Shown: positions 54,673 through 64,000, numbered from the stretch's first letter. The stretch is DNA of 64,000 bases from Bartonella sp. MM73XJBT.G (GCF_028618435.1 NZ_JAQISW010000001.1:62001-126000); one strand, 5' to 3'. A program made the numbers and translations. The notes: generated by a model not told the origin, from the sequence alone.

Positions 54673-55845
54673 TTAGGCAAAAAAATCAACAATAAAACGC
54701 TCATAAACAGCCGTAAGCGTTTCTAATGCATCAAGGGCAACACATTCATCTACCATATGCATCGTTTGCCCTGGTAAGCCAAATTCAACCACGGGGCAAT
54801 AGTCCTTAATAAATCTCGCATCTGAAGTTCCCCCAGACGTAGAACATTCTGGTGTATTCCCTGTTACACTTTTAATAGCATTGGATAAAATTTGAATAAG
54901 TTTATCATTTTTGGTCAAAAAAACATCCCCTAAACTTGGAATCCATTCAAGCTGATAAGAGGGATATTGACCACTGTTATTTTTTGACTGCACCAAAGCA
55001 AGACACTTTTCAATTTTCGCCATCAAGGTTTCTTTTGTCCAAAGATCATTGTAGCGTATATTAAAACGAACCGTTGTCTGCGCTGGAATAACATTGGCCG
55101 CCAAATTACCAGTATCAATGGTTGTTAGCTCTAAATTACTGGGTTGAAAATTCTCTGTCCCTTGATCTAAATCCGTTTGTGTTAATGCTTGAATAAGTTT
55201 ACTTGCTAAAGGCAAAGGATTGGCAGCCCGCTCTGGAAAAGCAACATGACCTTGAAGACCTTTCACAGTAATGATCCCAGAAATCGATCCGCGGCGACCA
55301 ATTTTGATAACATCACCAACAGCCTTTACGCTTGTTGGTTCACCCACAAGAGCTGCAGTCCATTTTTCACCTCTGTTTTCTGCCCATTGGAGAAGTTTCA
55401 CCGTGCCATTAATAGCAGGCCCCTCTTCATCACCAGTAATCAAAAGGCTTATTGTGCCTTTAATGGATTGTTTCTCAAGAACCCGCGCTAGAGCGGCAAT
55501 AAAACAGGCGATACCGCCTTTCATGTCAACAGCCCCCCGCCCATATAATTTCTCCTGATCTATAACAGCTTCAAAAGGTGGATAAGCCCAATCTTCTAAT
55601 GCACCTGGCGGTACAACATCCGTATGACCTGCAAACATAAGATGGGGTCCTTCGCTTCCCATTTTTGCATAAAGATTTTCAACATTATCTGTATTTTTAT
55701 CCGTAAAAATAGGACGCTCAACATGAAATGCCATTTTTTTCAAAAATTTTTCCAACGTTGATAAAGCCCCTGCTTCACGAGGTGTAACAGAAGGACAACG
55801 AATAAGTGCCTGTAATAGCTGAAGTGGATCTGTAAGAACAGACAT
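54673..55845 (-). CDS. dapE: Succinyl-diaminopimelate desuccinylase
   Basis: Releases succinate from N-succinyl-L,L-diaminopimelate on the way to meso-DAP and lysine. The 390-residue protein starts at 55845 ([20 protein letters not shown]) with GGAAGGGG upstream. Zinc ligands and catalytic residues of the M20 family are visible: [11 protein letters not shown] (His), [10 protein letters not shown] (Asp), TGDEEGPA (Glu-Glu), and a late [12 protein letters not shown] (His). It is separated from truA and dapD, its usual neighbours in Rhizobiales. Confidence 0.96.
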   Translation of the reverse strand: MSVLTDPLQLLQALIRCPSVTPREAGALSTLEKFLKKMAFHVERPIFTDKNTDNVENLYAKMGSEGPHLMFAGHTDVVPPGALEDWAYPPFEAVIDQEKLYGRGAVDMKGGIACFIAALARVLEKQSIKGTISLLITGDEEGPAINGTVKLLQWAENRGEKWTAALVGEPTSVKAVGDVIKIGRRGSISGIITVKGLQGHVAFPERAANPLPLASKLIQALTQTDLDQGTENFQPSNLELTTIDTGNLAANVIPAQTTVRFNIRYNDLWTKETLMAKIEKCLALVQSKNNSGQYPSYQLEWIPSLGDVFLTKNDKLIQILSNAIKSVTGNTPECSTSGGTSDARFIKDYCPVVEFGLPGQTMHMVDECVALDALETLTAVYERFIVDFFA

Positions 55846-56076
55846 AAAAACCCCTTCCCATTTGTTATGAATCATCAGAACTTAAGATTATTACGTTGAA
55901 TGGCAAAAAAGATAAAGCAAAAACATTGAAGACACTCAGCAAACCAAGCAGGGGAGGACAATCGTGCTGAGAGCTTCAATGGCTTCCTCATTATGCATGA
56001 CGAAGCAAACATACAACGAAACACTCAAAAAAAAGTTCCGTTAAATATTGCTCTTATCTGCATATTTGCAAATTTT

Positions 56077-56865
56077 TTACGCCTCTAATTTATATGAAGC
56101 GAAATTAATAGCGTGTAGTCTATGAGCATTTTCTTTCAACCAGGCGCGATACGTTTTACTATCAGGGTAAAGTTTTTCACAAAGAGCCCAAAATCTTGGT
56201 CCATGATTCATTTCAACAAGATGAGCAACTTCATGAGCGACAACATACTCAACAACTTCTTTTGGTGCCATAATAAGGCGCCAAGAAAAAGAAAGACGCT
56301 TATCGATGGAACAAGATCCCCAACGACTTTTTGTATCTTTATAACAAATGGATTTGACTTTACGCTCTACCTGATGAGCATAATGTGCCACTAAAGGCGT
56401 TATAATAAGCGCTGCTTGTTTTTTTAAAACATCAGCAACGCGTCTTGGAAGATATTCTAATTGACCATAAACAATAATTTTAGGCCCTTGCTCCGCATCT
56501 GCTGTAACAATTTTTGTTACTCCACGTCCTTTTTCATGCTTTATGGTATGAGAAATACCCAAGAAAGGAATTGTTGCACCCTCTTTGAGACAGATATTTT
56601 CATGAGACATGTGTATACGCTTAAGGCGCGCCTCAATCCAAGACCGATGTTTTTCAATAAAACTTTCAATCACATAGGAATTTATCGCTGGTGGTGTTGT
56701 TACACAAATCTCCTGGCTTCTGGCATCCATACGTAAGGTAAAACGGCGCGCGTGCTTATTTTCCCGCACGCGTATAGGGATAGCACGATCAGAAAAAATA
56801 AAACGCTTTTCAGAAATGCTCATATGTTTATCTTCATCATCAATAAATAGCCCCTTATTTTGCAT
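56077..56865 (-). CDS. YgjP-like (DUF45/M48-type) zinc metallopeptidase
   Basis: 262 residues. The C-terminal half carries HExxH in VVAHEVAHLVEMNHGPRFW with a downstream third ligand His, preceded by the family motif DTKSRWGSCSIDKRLSFSWR. This matches the YgjP/WLM-related metalloprotease family, whose substrate is not known. The start is uncertain: ATG 56865 overlaps the hydrolase gene upstream by 11 bases, while ATG 56823 (MSISEKRFIF) is an alternative. It is probably cotranscribed with the hydrolase gene. Confidence 0.85.
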   Translation of the reverse strand: MQNKGLFIDDEDKHMSISEKRFIFSDRAIPIRVRENKHARRFTLRMDARSQEICVTTPPAINSYVIESFIEKHRSWIEARLKRIHMSHENICLKEGATIPFLGISHTIKHEKGRGVTKIVTADAEQGPKIIVYGQLEYLPRRVADVLKKQAALIITPLVAHYAHQVERKVKSICYKDTKSRWGSCSIDKRLSFSWRLIMAPKEVVEYVVAHEVAHLVEMNHGPRFWALCEKLYPDSKTYRAWLKENAHRLHAINFASYKLEA

Positions 56866-57634
56866 TAATCTGATTAATTAAAGATCTCAAGGCTGTTTCT
56901 AGACAATCTAAATCCTGTGGACGAGAAAAACGGTGATCTGCATCACGAACAAGTGTCATTGTTACATCATGGAGAGGCAAATGATCAAGTAAAGTCAATG
57001 TATGCTGATAGGGTATCTCCACATCTTCCATCCCTTGTAGAATATGGATTGGGCACCCAACATCAATGCATCCCTCCATGACACAGTTATTTCTGCCATC
57101 TTCAATAAACGCTTTTGTAAAAGGAACAGGCTCTGTATAACTAATTGCGGATCGTTCAATATGCTCTGCTTCTTCCAAAATTTTCCACTTCTTCACCCCT
57201 AACCCTGATTCTATCAATGTTTTTGTAAAATCAGGTGCTGGAGCAATCAATATCATGCCAGCAAGCTTTTTATTTTTCTGCGCTAGCAACTTAGCAAGCC
57301 TTAAAGCAATCCATCCCCCCATAGAGGAACCAACCAAAATTTGTGGCCCCTCACAATAGGTTTCAAAAACCGCTAAACTTTCGCTCACCCAACGTGAAAT
57401 CGTTCCTTGAAAAAAATCACCGCCTGATTCTCCATGCCCAGAGTAATCAAAACGTAAGCAGGACAAATCATTCTTCTGAGCAAAATTATCAACGAACACC
57501 GCTTTATCCGCTAACATATCCGATAGATAACCATGAAGCCAAACCAAACCTGGAGAGTAGCGACCTTTGCGATGACGCACTGCAAGAGCAGTATCCTCAA
57601 ACGAAAAAAACTGGCAAGGAATATTTTGATTCAT
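56855..57634 (-). CDS. Alpha/beta hydrolase
   Basis: 259 residues with an alpha/beta hydrolase fold. The nucleophile elbow is GSSMGGW (Ser near residue 104), LVWLHGY near 32 forms the oxyanion region, and DADHRFSRP near 232 holds the likely catalytic histidine. FDYSGHGESGG near 75 is typical. The substrate is not known; members act as esterases or thioesterases. An AGAAAAAG-type weak ribosome-binding site precedes ATG. It overlaps the YgjP-like gene downstream. Confidence 0.85.
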   Translation of the reverse strand: MNQNIPCQFFSFEDTALAVRHRKGRYSPGLVWLHGYLSDMLADKAVFVDNFAQKNDLSCLRFDYSGHGESGGDFFQGTISRWVSESLAVFETYCEGPQILVGSSMGGWIALRLAKLLAQKNKKLAGMILIAPAPDFTKTLIESGLGVKKWKILEEAEHIERSAISYTEPVPFTKAFIEDGRNNCVMEGCIDVGCPIHILQGMEDVEIPYQHTLTLLDHLPLHDVTMTLVRDADHRFSRPQDLDCLETALRSLINQINAK

Positions 57635-57808
57635 AATTCTTTTTCTCCATAAAACAATTTCTTTAAATCAAGAGAAAAACTTTTATAATCTAAATTCTTA
57701 AAAAAGTAACAAATCAAATAATGAAAAATACACGAATTATAGTTGTTTTTATGTGTATAATTGTATATTAAGTAACCATAGTTGGATCAAAATTAAGGAG
57801 CATAAACC

Positions 57809-58345
57809 ATTCGTAGACCGTTTAAAATGACACCTACCCAAAAAGATGGGCCGCGTTCAAATCATGATATTCGGGTGCCTCATGTTCAGCTTATCAATGA
57901 TGAGGGACAACATCAAGGAGTTGTTGCGATACAAGAAGCTCTTGCTATGGCCGCAGAAGCTGGGCTTGATTTGGTTGAAATTGTACCAAATGCGGAACCG
58001 CCCGTGTGTAAAATCATCGATTTGGGCAAATTAAAATATCAAACTCAAAAAAAAGCTGCTGAAACACGCAAAAAACAAAAAGTCATTGAAATCAAAGAGA
58101 TTAAAATGCGTCCGAATGTTGATGTCCATGATTATGGAGTCAAGCTCAGGGCTGTTCATCGCTTTATTGACCATGGTGATAAAGTAAAGATTACTTTGCG
58201 TTTTCGTGGTCGTGAGATGGCTCACCAGGATCTTGGATTAAAGCTTCTTCAGCGTATAAAGGAAGATACAAGTGGTATTGCCAAGATTGAATTGGAGCCA
58301 AAGCTTGAAGGGCGGCAAATAATGATGGTGATAGCACCTAAATAG
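57809..58345 (+). CDS. infC: Translation initiation factor IF-3, ATT start codon
   Basis: Keeps 30S subunits free and checks start-codon pairing. The chosen start is ATT 57809: AAGGAG lies 8 bases upstream, and the codons ATT CGT AGA CCG TTT AAA restore the N-terminus (M)[17 protein letters not shown], which matches alphaproteobacterial IF-3 proteins. ATG 57827 has no ribosome-binding site. A rare ATT/AUU start allows IF-3 to repress its own mRNA, as known in E. coli. 178 residues: N-domain (about 15-80), lysine-rich linker, C-domain with [13 protein letters not shown]. The usual rpmI-rplT do not follow; 1.5 kb of decayed repeats does. Confidence 0.93.
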   Translation: MRRPFKMTPTQKDGPRSNHDIRVPHVQLINDEGQHQGVVAIQEALAMAAEAGLDLVEIVPNAEPPVCKIIDLGKLKYQTQKKAAETRKKQKVIEIKEIKMRPNVDVHDYGVKLRAVHRFIDHGDKVKITLRFRGREMAHQDLGLKLLQRIKEDTSGIAKIELEPKLEGRQIMMVIAPK

Positions 58346-58499
58346 TTTTTCATTGAAATAATGTCTGTATGCAACTTGTAAAGATAAGCGGATGGATATT
58401 AGTTAGGGGCGTTACGGAGAGCTTTGTGGTGCTTTTGAGGTTTTGTAAATCTGTATAGTCCCTTTTAAAAATTTAATAATGCTTTCTCGACTTATAAGA

Positions 58500-58785
58500 A
58501 GAATGTGTTTTTTTGCATATTATTTTTTGTATATTAAATGAGAGAGCATAAACATCGTGAGATCTTCTTCATTTTGAGATCTCTTATTTGTGGAATCCGG
58601 CAAAAAAATTATTTTCTTGAACATCACAAACAGAAATAATACATAAAATATTAAGAAAGTAGAAATGTCTTTTATGAACTATTTCAAATGGCAAAGCCTA
58701 TAGCAATATGGAAAAGGGTAAAGGAATGAGGATGTTAACTTGAACTTTAATAATCGTAAAGATAATGGTGCCCATTAGTACAATC
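58500..58785 (+). repeat. Integrase-leader relic (family A), first of four behind infC
   Basis: Leader with CATCGTGAGATCTTCTTCATTTTGAGATC, TTTTCTTGAACATCACAAAC and a start-like ATG at 58665 (ATGTCTTTTATGAACTATTT), followed by codons that end near AATCGTAAAGATAATGGTGC (58755-58775), i.e. NRKDNGA like HKRKDGGA. Frame breaks are present. Confidence 0.45.
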
Positions 58786-58804
58786 ATTCTCATCTGTTAC
58801 TCGT

Positions 58805-59110
58805 AATAGCAATATACTGATTTATAAAAATAATTCATTGTTTTGCATGTTGAGTAAGAGTCTCAAAGATCGTAGGATTCTTTACATTTCAAATCTGTTC
58901 CATGTTGAATCAATCAAAATCTCTTGCTTTGCACATCACAAAGGGAGAAGCCTGCGTGAATAAAAACGGTACAAGAAAAGAGTAAAAATGCCTCTTATAA
59001 AGAGTCTCGAGTGCCAAAAATTTGTCGCAGCACCCATGAGCTTGCAAGTGTGTGATGGTGCTGACTTGTTCCTTCATAAGCGTAAAGATGTAGGTGCTTA
59101 AACAACACTT
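58805..59110 (+). repeat. Integrase-leader relic (family A), second of four, well readable
   Basis: It opens with CAATATACTGATTTATAA, has the leader block TGTTGAATCAATCAAAATC (about 58902-58920) and ATG at 58987. The codons read MPLIKSLECQKFVAAPMSLQ and then VCDGADLFLHKRKDVGA before TAA near 59092. This gives the longest single open integrase-like run in the window (about 35 codons). Confidence 0.6.
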
Positions 59111-59319
59111 TACAAAACAGTATTCAATATGCCAGTGGGCAACCTGTGTTTATTTTTTTTAATAAGAGAGCATCTCCTCAGTACAAATTTTCCCTTATTA
59201 TCCACTCTATTGTCAGCATTCCCAGTAACTTTAGCCACTATCTCTTTTAAAGGGAAATCGTTTTGTTGGTTTAAAACCAAAGCCTTTAAAATTTTTTTAT
59301 TCCTTTAATATAACCTTTT

Positions 59320-59690
59320 GAAGGTTATAGGATAAAGCGGATATGCAACATTATAGAGTGAAAATGATGTATTTATAAATGCTCAAAGCATTAAAAATTT
59401 CTTGCGCGATATTTTACATTTGGAGCGGAATAGAATAACATATTAATTAATAATGATAATTTATATTTTTTCTCTTCAAATAAGAGAAGTAAATATCGTA
59501 GGTTTCTCTCATTTCAAATCTTTTCAATATGAAATCACACAAAAATATTCGCTTGCGCGTCATAAGTGGTGGTATCATATGCATAGAAAGAAGCCATAAT
59601 CCTTCTATGAACTTTTTCAAGCGTCTAGGGGACAGTTGCAATATGGGAATGCCAATTAGAGTAATGATATCAGCTTATATCTTATATAAA
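59320..59690 (+). repeat. Integrase-leader relics (family A), third and fourth of four
   Basis: 59366 onward (ATGATGTATTTATAAATGCTC, AAAAATTTCTTGCG) mirrors the first codons of the copy at 58987. A further copy begins with AACATATTAATTAATAAT (59438), has TTTCAAATCTTTTCAATATG and CTTGCGCGTCATAAG leader blocks and a start near 59605. Both are badly decayed. Bases 59691-59870 before the exporter gene show no clear feature. Confidence 0.4.
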
Positions 59691-59870
59691 TGAAATAGTT
59701 TTGCACAGACCATTTATGGGAGGATTTTACATTATACGAGACACTGTCACATGGAAGAGTATGACACATATTGAAAGAAGAAGACCCTTTTTATAAAAAA
59801 GATTAAGGGGCTTTTGAATTAAGAGCGCTTCAATCTTGCATAAAACAACAAGAAAATATAGAAGCACTTC

Positions 59871-61637
59871 ATGGCCAAAAAACAACTTTCCTCTTTTGAT
59901 AAACATCTCATTATTCGCCTTTTGCGAGAAAATTTTCATAAACATGCGCGTTGGTACAGTGCAGCTATTATCTCAATGATCATTATTTCCTGCACAACTG
60001 CAACCAGTGCATGGATTATGCGTGATGTTGTTAATTATATTGTTGATGCGCAAAATTTTGCTATGATCGTTTTGATTTCTAGCTTCATTGCCTTTATCTT
60101 TATTCTTAAAGGGATTGCAACTTTTGCCCAAACTTACTTTTTAAGCAAAGCAGGCAACAGTATCATTGCTGAACAACAGCGCAAAATTTATGCGCGTCTC
60201 ATGGAACAAGGTGTCTCTTTTTATCATAATAACACGTCATCTGATCTGCTTGTTCGCGTAACCCATAATGCGACAGCTGTACGTAATATCATTGATACTA
60301 TTATCACAACTTTTGTGCGCGATTTGCTTTCCGTTAGTGGTTTGTTGCTTGTCATGTTCATTCAAAACTTTGTGTTAATCTCCATTACTTTAATCGTAGG
60401 ACCACTGGCTTTTTTGGGTGTTCGAATGGCTTTAAAACGCGTTCGCCGCCTTATGGAAAAAGAGCTTTTTTCACTTAGTGAAATTATAAAAATCGTACAG
60501 GAAACGGCTGTTGGCATTCGAGTTATTAAGGCTTTTTCACTAGAAGAAGTCATGAAAAAAAGGATGGACAAAGCCATTTGTGATGTTGAAAAACAAACAA
60601 ACAGTATTGCAACACTTGAAGCGATTACCAATCCGATTATGGAAACACTCACAGGTGTCGCCATTGCTGGTATTATCTGTTTTTCTGGATACCTTGCAAC
60701 CCAACGCGCAGGTGTTCAAGGTGAGTTTATGTCCTTTATTGTTGCTTTACTTTTAGCTTATGAACCCGCAAAAAGACTAGCAAATGTCCGTGTCAAAATT
60801 GAATCTGGCTTAGTCAATATCCGCACGATGTTTGAAATACTTGATCGTCCCATTACTGTTACAGAACATAAAGAAGCTAAAGATCTGAATAAAACGCAAG
60901 GAGCTATTCGTTTCGAACATGTTTCTTTTGCATATACTGATAACAAAATGGTATTAAAAGACATCAATCTAGAAATAGAAGCCGGAAAAATGACCGCATT
61001 AGTAGGACCATCCGGCTCAGGAAAGTCAACACTTATCAATCTTATTATGCGCCTCTATGACCCCACAAAAGGACGCATATTGATTAATGATCAAGATATC
61101 CGCTACGCAACATTTCGTTCTCTGAGAAACCTGATGGCCTATGTAGGGCAAGATACTTTTCTCTTTCAAGGGACCGTTAAATATAATATTGGGCTTGGAA
61201 AAGAAGGCGCTCGTGATAACGAAATTATCGCAGCAGCAAAAGCAGCAAATGCTCATGACTTTATTATGAATTTGCCAAATGGTTATGATACACAAATAGG
61301 CGATAATGGCTGTAATCTTTCAGGGGGACAAAAACAACGACTCGCTATTGCTAGAGCAATGATTCACGATAGTGAAATTCTCATTCTTGATGAAGCAACA
61401 AGTGCGCTCGATTCACACACCGAAGCACAAATTAATGAAGCCATTCATCATCTTACCAAAGGGCGTACAACAATCATTATTGCTCACCGTCTTTCAACGA
61501 TTGCTCGCGCTCATAAAATTGTGGTCATACAAAATGGACAACTGATTGAACAAGGAACTCAGAAAGAATTGCTCGCAAAAGAACATGGATTTTATAAAAA
61601 ACTTCATAATATCCAGTTCAAAAAACACACGCCCTAA
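59871..61637 (+). CDS. ABC exporter, fused membrane and ATPase domains (MsbA-like)
   Basis: A 588-residue half-transporter that works as a homodimer. Residues 1-310 hold six membrane helices of the ABC type-1 exporter fold. The ATPase half shows Walker A GPSGSGKST (379 on), Q-loop AYVGQDTFLF, signature LSGGQKQRLAIARA (483 on), Walker B ILILDEATSALD and switch His in IIAHRLSTI. It resembles lipid A/lipid flippases of the MsbA group; the substrate cannot be fixed from sequence. No efflux partner or LPS gene is adjacent. Confidence 0.9.
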   Translation: MAKKQLSSFDKHLIIRLLRENFHKHARWYSAAIISMIIISCTTATSAWIMRDVVNYIVDAQNFAMIVLISSFIAFIFILKGIATFAQTYFLSKAGNSIIAEQQRKIYARLMEQGVSFYHNNTSSDLLVRVTHNATAVRNIIDTIITTFVRDLLSVSGLLLVMFIQNFVLISITLIVGPLAFLGVRMALKRVRRLMEKELFSLSEIIKIVQETAVGIRVIKAFSLEEVMKKRMDKAICDVEKQTNSIATLEAITNPIMETLTGVAIAGIICFSGYLATQRAGVQGEFMSFIVALLLAYEPAKRLANVRVKIESGLVNIRTMFEILDRPITVTEHKEAKDLNKTQGAIRFEHVSFAYTDNKMVLKDINLEIEAGKMTALVGPSGSGKSTLINLIMRLYDPTKGRILINDQDIRYATFRSLRNLMAYVGQDTFLFQGTVKYNIGLGKEGARDNEIIAAAKAANAHDFIMNLPNGYDTQIGDNGCNLSGGQKQRLAIARAMIHDSEILILDEATSALDSHTEAQINEAIHHLTKGRTTIIIAHRLSTIARAHKIVVIQNGQLIEQGTQKELLAKEHGFYKKLHNIQFKKHTP

Positions 61638-61989
61638 TTTCTAGGTATTTAAAGAATATTTAAAGTAAAAAATGAATAGAAGCTAACGCTCTATTTGTGA
61701 AAAAGTATTATTTCAATTAGGAATTGGCAAAAATTTATGGTTTATCGAAAATAAACTTATTGGATTTAGATGAAAACCTTTTCTTTTATTTTGTTGAATG
61801 TCATTGAGTTTTAATCACGCAATGAGAACAATCACCTTCTTCTCTCTTTAAGAAAGTGATAAAATATTCTTCAATTTTACCAATCCTAAAAAGAGGATAC
61901 CATCAAGTTCTGAAAAAACTTCCACGAAGGATAAGGAATCTAGATTGATACTACCTTTATCCATATTTATCTTTATGCTAAAAACTTTT
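61638..61989. other. Gene-free stretch after the ABC exporter
   Basis: AT-rich, no supported ORF or strong terminator. Pieces such as TTTTGTTGAATGTCATTGAG (about 61790) faintly recall the family A leader. Confidence 0.3.
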
Positions 61990-62220
61990 TCTCTTTACAC
62001 CTTAAAAGTACAAAGATTCCTACTCAATCTAATTTGTAAATAATCCAGATTTTTATCGAATTCATTCTACTCTATAATGATTTATGTGATTCACGTATAC
62101 AAGGCTTAACGAATAAAACCGCCCCTAAATATCCATCCACATACTTTCAAAATACTTGGTCAAAGGCTACATGCCTTACTATCACTACCCCTAAAATGAT
62201 AGTTTTTTATGGATAACAAG
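61990..62220 (+). repeat. Repeat family B, copy 3
   Basis: Resembles 38180-38410 and 54420-54640: ACACCTTAAAAGTAC at the left, ATTTGTAAATAATCC, a central TGTGATTCACGTATACAAGGC, and CCCCTAAAATGATAGTTTTTTATGG...ACAAGATAA at the right. It abuts an integrase relic on the opposite strand. No conserved ORF. Confidence 0.45.
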
Positions 62221-62339
62221 ATAAGCTATCAATTACGCTGCAAATTATAGATATACTCAGCGTAAAAGAAAAAGATTTAAAAAACAAGAAATGATTCATT
62301 CTAAAACTTTTGATTATCGTAAATTGCTTTAAATGTGTT

Positions 62340-62850
62340 TGAAAATAAAATCGATATTTTATAAATTCTACACTTGCCTCATGCTTTTGTTTATCGCGTT
62401 CTTTAATGAGCGCACGCCCTTCATGTGAAACAGAATGGCATTCTGTTGCAAATTCACTGGCTTGTTTTAAAGAGACATCTCTCAATATTCTTCCAAACTC
62501 ATTTTGCGACAATATCCCTGAATTGTATAACAATAAATCCTCTGAGCACCTCCATCTTTACGCTTATGAAGGAGCAAGCCAGCACACCATTCACACTATT
62601 TTGTCAGCTCGTAGGTGTTACGACAGCCCTTAGTTCTTGAGATGATTCATAAGAGGCATTTTGAGGCATTTCTTAATCGCTTTTACTACGCAAACTTCTT
62701 CACTTGTAATATACAAGCAAATGGTTTTGATTGCTTTAATATGAGAGAGATTTTCAATGAGAGTAGCTTACGGCATGCAAAATTTTAATTCAAGGTAAAT
62801 AAAGATAAATTAACTTTATAAATCAATATGTTGCATACAATACACTCTTT
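62340..62850 (-). repeat. Integrase N-terminal relic with leader (family A, longest copy), minus strand
   Basis: On the minus strand the leader ends near 62660. Codons then read, with frame shifts, LLLHKRKDGGAQRIYCYTIQG, CRKMSLEEY, RILRDVSLKQASEFATE and ALIKERDKQKHEA, reaching about residue 90 of a P4-type integrase N-terminus (the last piece matches the DPIKERD..KHEA motif of DUF4102 proteins). After that the frame runs into unrelated sequence near 62340. A 108-codon open frame over this region is a chance extension of the relic. Confidence 0.68.
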
Positions 62851-62971
62851 AGTCAACAGCATAAAATGGGATTAAGAATAAGGTTTAAGTATTTTTCTAG
62901 TCTAAGCTTCCTTACCGGCCCGAGAAATGAGAGACAAAAAATAAAGAATTTGTTTTTTTAAACTTTAATCT

Positions 62972-64000
62972 TTAGTAGTCTCTTTCATAAAAGAGACCAA
63001 TACTCGAGTTTTTTTCATTTCCTATAGAACCTTTAGCTTTAAGGTGACGCGAAATATCCAAATTAATTGTCCCTTTCGTTGTTCCATCAGATCCTGCTTC
63101 AAAGCCTAAATAAATGTTATTGTGTATGTAGCGTCCAATGCGTAAACCTGTATTACCCTTTTCATTAACGATAACATCAAGATCATCAAGTCCAATTTTA
63201 GTTCGTAAAGTGTTCAATAAAGATGTGTTAGAACCACCCGCAAGATCAGCGGCTGCTGCCGCAAGTTGAGCAATCTGAAATGGTGATAGTTCATTAAGAG
63301 AGCGTTTAAAAATCAAACGTGCCAAAATCTCATCCTGTGGCAAATTTGGTTGTGAAGAAAAATTAATATCAAGATTATCAATCGTTCCACTTACGGTTAC
63401 AGTTACGTGAATATCACCACTGTTATTATTGGTTACAAAATAAACCGTAGGATTAAGATTACCGCTAAAACTCGCTTGTCCTTGATCAAAATTAAGACGT
63501 TGTGAAAGAATATCAAAACGCCCACGAATCATTCTAAATTCACCCACTGGATGCACATCATTTAATGGACCTGCTAAATTAATGCGCCCTCCCAGTTCAG
63601 CATCTAACCCTTTTCCCCGTACAAAAAATTGATTGCGTGCTGTAATACGCATATTTGATAACACAACAGATGATGATTCCTCTGTGACACTAGGGCTTTT
63701 ATTCGTGCTCTTAACATCAGCACGTTCAAGTGTTGTTTGAATTGGCTTTGTTAAATTCTTATTTTTGACATCAAGAAACTTAGCATTGTGAAAATGATCA
63801 GGAACCAGAATTTCAGCCTTTTCAACGATGATATCTCCACCAATAACAAGATCACTTAGAAAATGACCTTTCATTGTCATATCACCTGACAATGTCGCAA
63901 GAATCATAGAACCATCATTATAATTGGCATTATCAAGATGAAAGATCAAATCTGTCTCTAGATCATTAGAAATACGACCTGAAGCAGAAATTCTTCCTCC
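62972..64000 (-). CDS. tamB: Translocation and assembly module protein TamB, C-terminal part (cut by window edge)
   Basis: The frame is open from the window edge (GGRISASGRISNDLETDL) to the stop at 62972, about 342 residues. The TTG at 63949 is internal, not a start. The sequence is beta-rich with the DUF490 end typical of TamB: GGRINLAGPLNDVHPVGEFR, RGRFDILSQRLNFDQGQASF, LPQDEILARLIFKRSLNELS, and a C-terminal NIYLGFEAGSDGTTKGTINL ending in FYERDY. TamB is a periplasm-spanning lipid/protein transport factor that works with the outer-membrane protein TamA, whose gene usually precedes tamB and would lie outside the window. Confidence 0.93.
   Translation of the reverse strand, partial: GGRISASGRISNDLETDLIFHLDNANYNDGSMILATLSGDMTMKGHFLSDLVIGGDIIVEKAEILVPDHFHNAKFLDVKNKNLTKPIQTTLERADVKSTNKSPSVTEESSSVVLSNMRITARNQFFVRGKGLDAELGGRINLAGPLNDVHPVGEFRMIRGRFDILSQRLNFDQGQASFSGNLNPTVYFVTNNNSGDIHVTVTVSGTIDNLDINFSSQPNLPQDEILARLIFKRSLNELSPFQIAQLAAAAADLAGGSNTSLLNTLRTKIGLDDLDVIVNEKGNTGLRIGRYIHNNIYLGFEAGSDGTTKGTINLDISRHLKAKGSIGNEKNSSIGLFYERDY

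Noticed and set aside
62207-62533. 108-codon minus-strand frame
   Set aside because: Only its first ~45 codons resemble an integrase fragment; the remainder is a chance extension into non-coding DNA, so it is reported as a repeat relic.

Overview
The window looks like chromosomal DNA of a Bartonella species (Alphaproteobacteria, Rhizobiales). The support is an AT-rich sequence with long gene-free stretches, a BatR/BatS (ChvI/ChvG) pair followed by hprK, a PTS EIIA and HPr, a very large cyclic beta-1,2-glucan synthase, a class II EPSP synthase, a TIGR02300 protein, and DnaK/DnaJ sequences of Bartonella type. The species cannot be fixed from the sequence alone. Most genes are core housekeeping genes. 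No intact phage, insertion sequence, CRISPR array, rRNA or type IV secretion locus is visible.

Layout. 1-2.9 kb: end of pheS, then pheT. 4.3-7.8 kb: a four-gene Mn/Fe ABC importer operon (sitABCD) behind a Mur/Fur-like dyad, followed by a probable small RNA with two CCUCC-containing hairpin loops and a terminator. 8.2-10.5 kb: a DUF454 membrane protein and pncB. 10.6-19.2 kb: the cyclic glucan synthase. 19.4-23.2 kb: aroA-cmk-rpsA on the minus strand. 23.4-28.0 kb: TIGR02300 protein, tRNA-Ala(GGC), a lipoprotein transglycosylase, a broken acetyltransferase gene and rmuC. 28.1-32.2 kb: def-fmt-truA, a LOG-family protein and dapD. 32.7-37.2 kb: lepA, an EamA transporter and argB. 38.6-41.8 kb: dnaJ and dnaK. 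42.8-48.2 kb: a PCuAC copper protein, a BON/LysM protein, batR-batS-hprK, then manX-ptsH. 48.9-53.7 kb: thpR, grpE, hrcA, rdgB and hemW. 54.7-58.3 kb: dapE, a YgjP-like metallopeptidase, an alpha/beta hydrolase, and infC starting at ATT. 59.9-64 kb: an MsbA-like ABC exporter and the C-terminal part of TamB.

The gene-free stretches are not random. Many hold decayed copies of one unit: an AT-rich leader followed by the first ~60-90 codons of a P4-type (DUF4102) tyrosine integrase. At least ten copies can be recognised by eye, in both orientations, all broken by frameshifts, and none reaches the catalytic domain. A second repeat family of about 230 bp occurs at three places.

Functionally the window joins envelope building and stress (cyclic glucan, TamB, MsbA-like exporter, lytic transglycosylase, DAP pathway enzymes), translation (pheST, rpsA, infC, lepA, def, fmt, truA), protein quality control (dnaK, dnaJ, grpE, hrcA), metal handling (Sit, PCuAC) and host-adaptation signalling (BatRS with the PTS phosphorelay). 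The most interesting items are the cuckoo/alpha-r14-like small RNA behind sitD, the 5'-biased integrase relics, and the ATT start of infC. All calls come from reading the sequence; no database or folding program was run.
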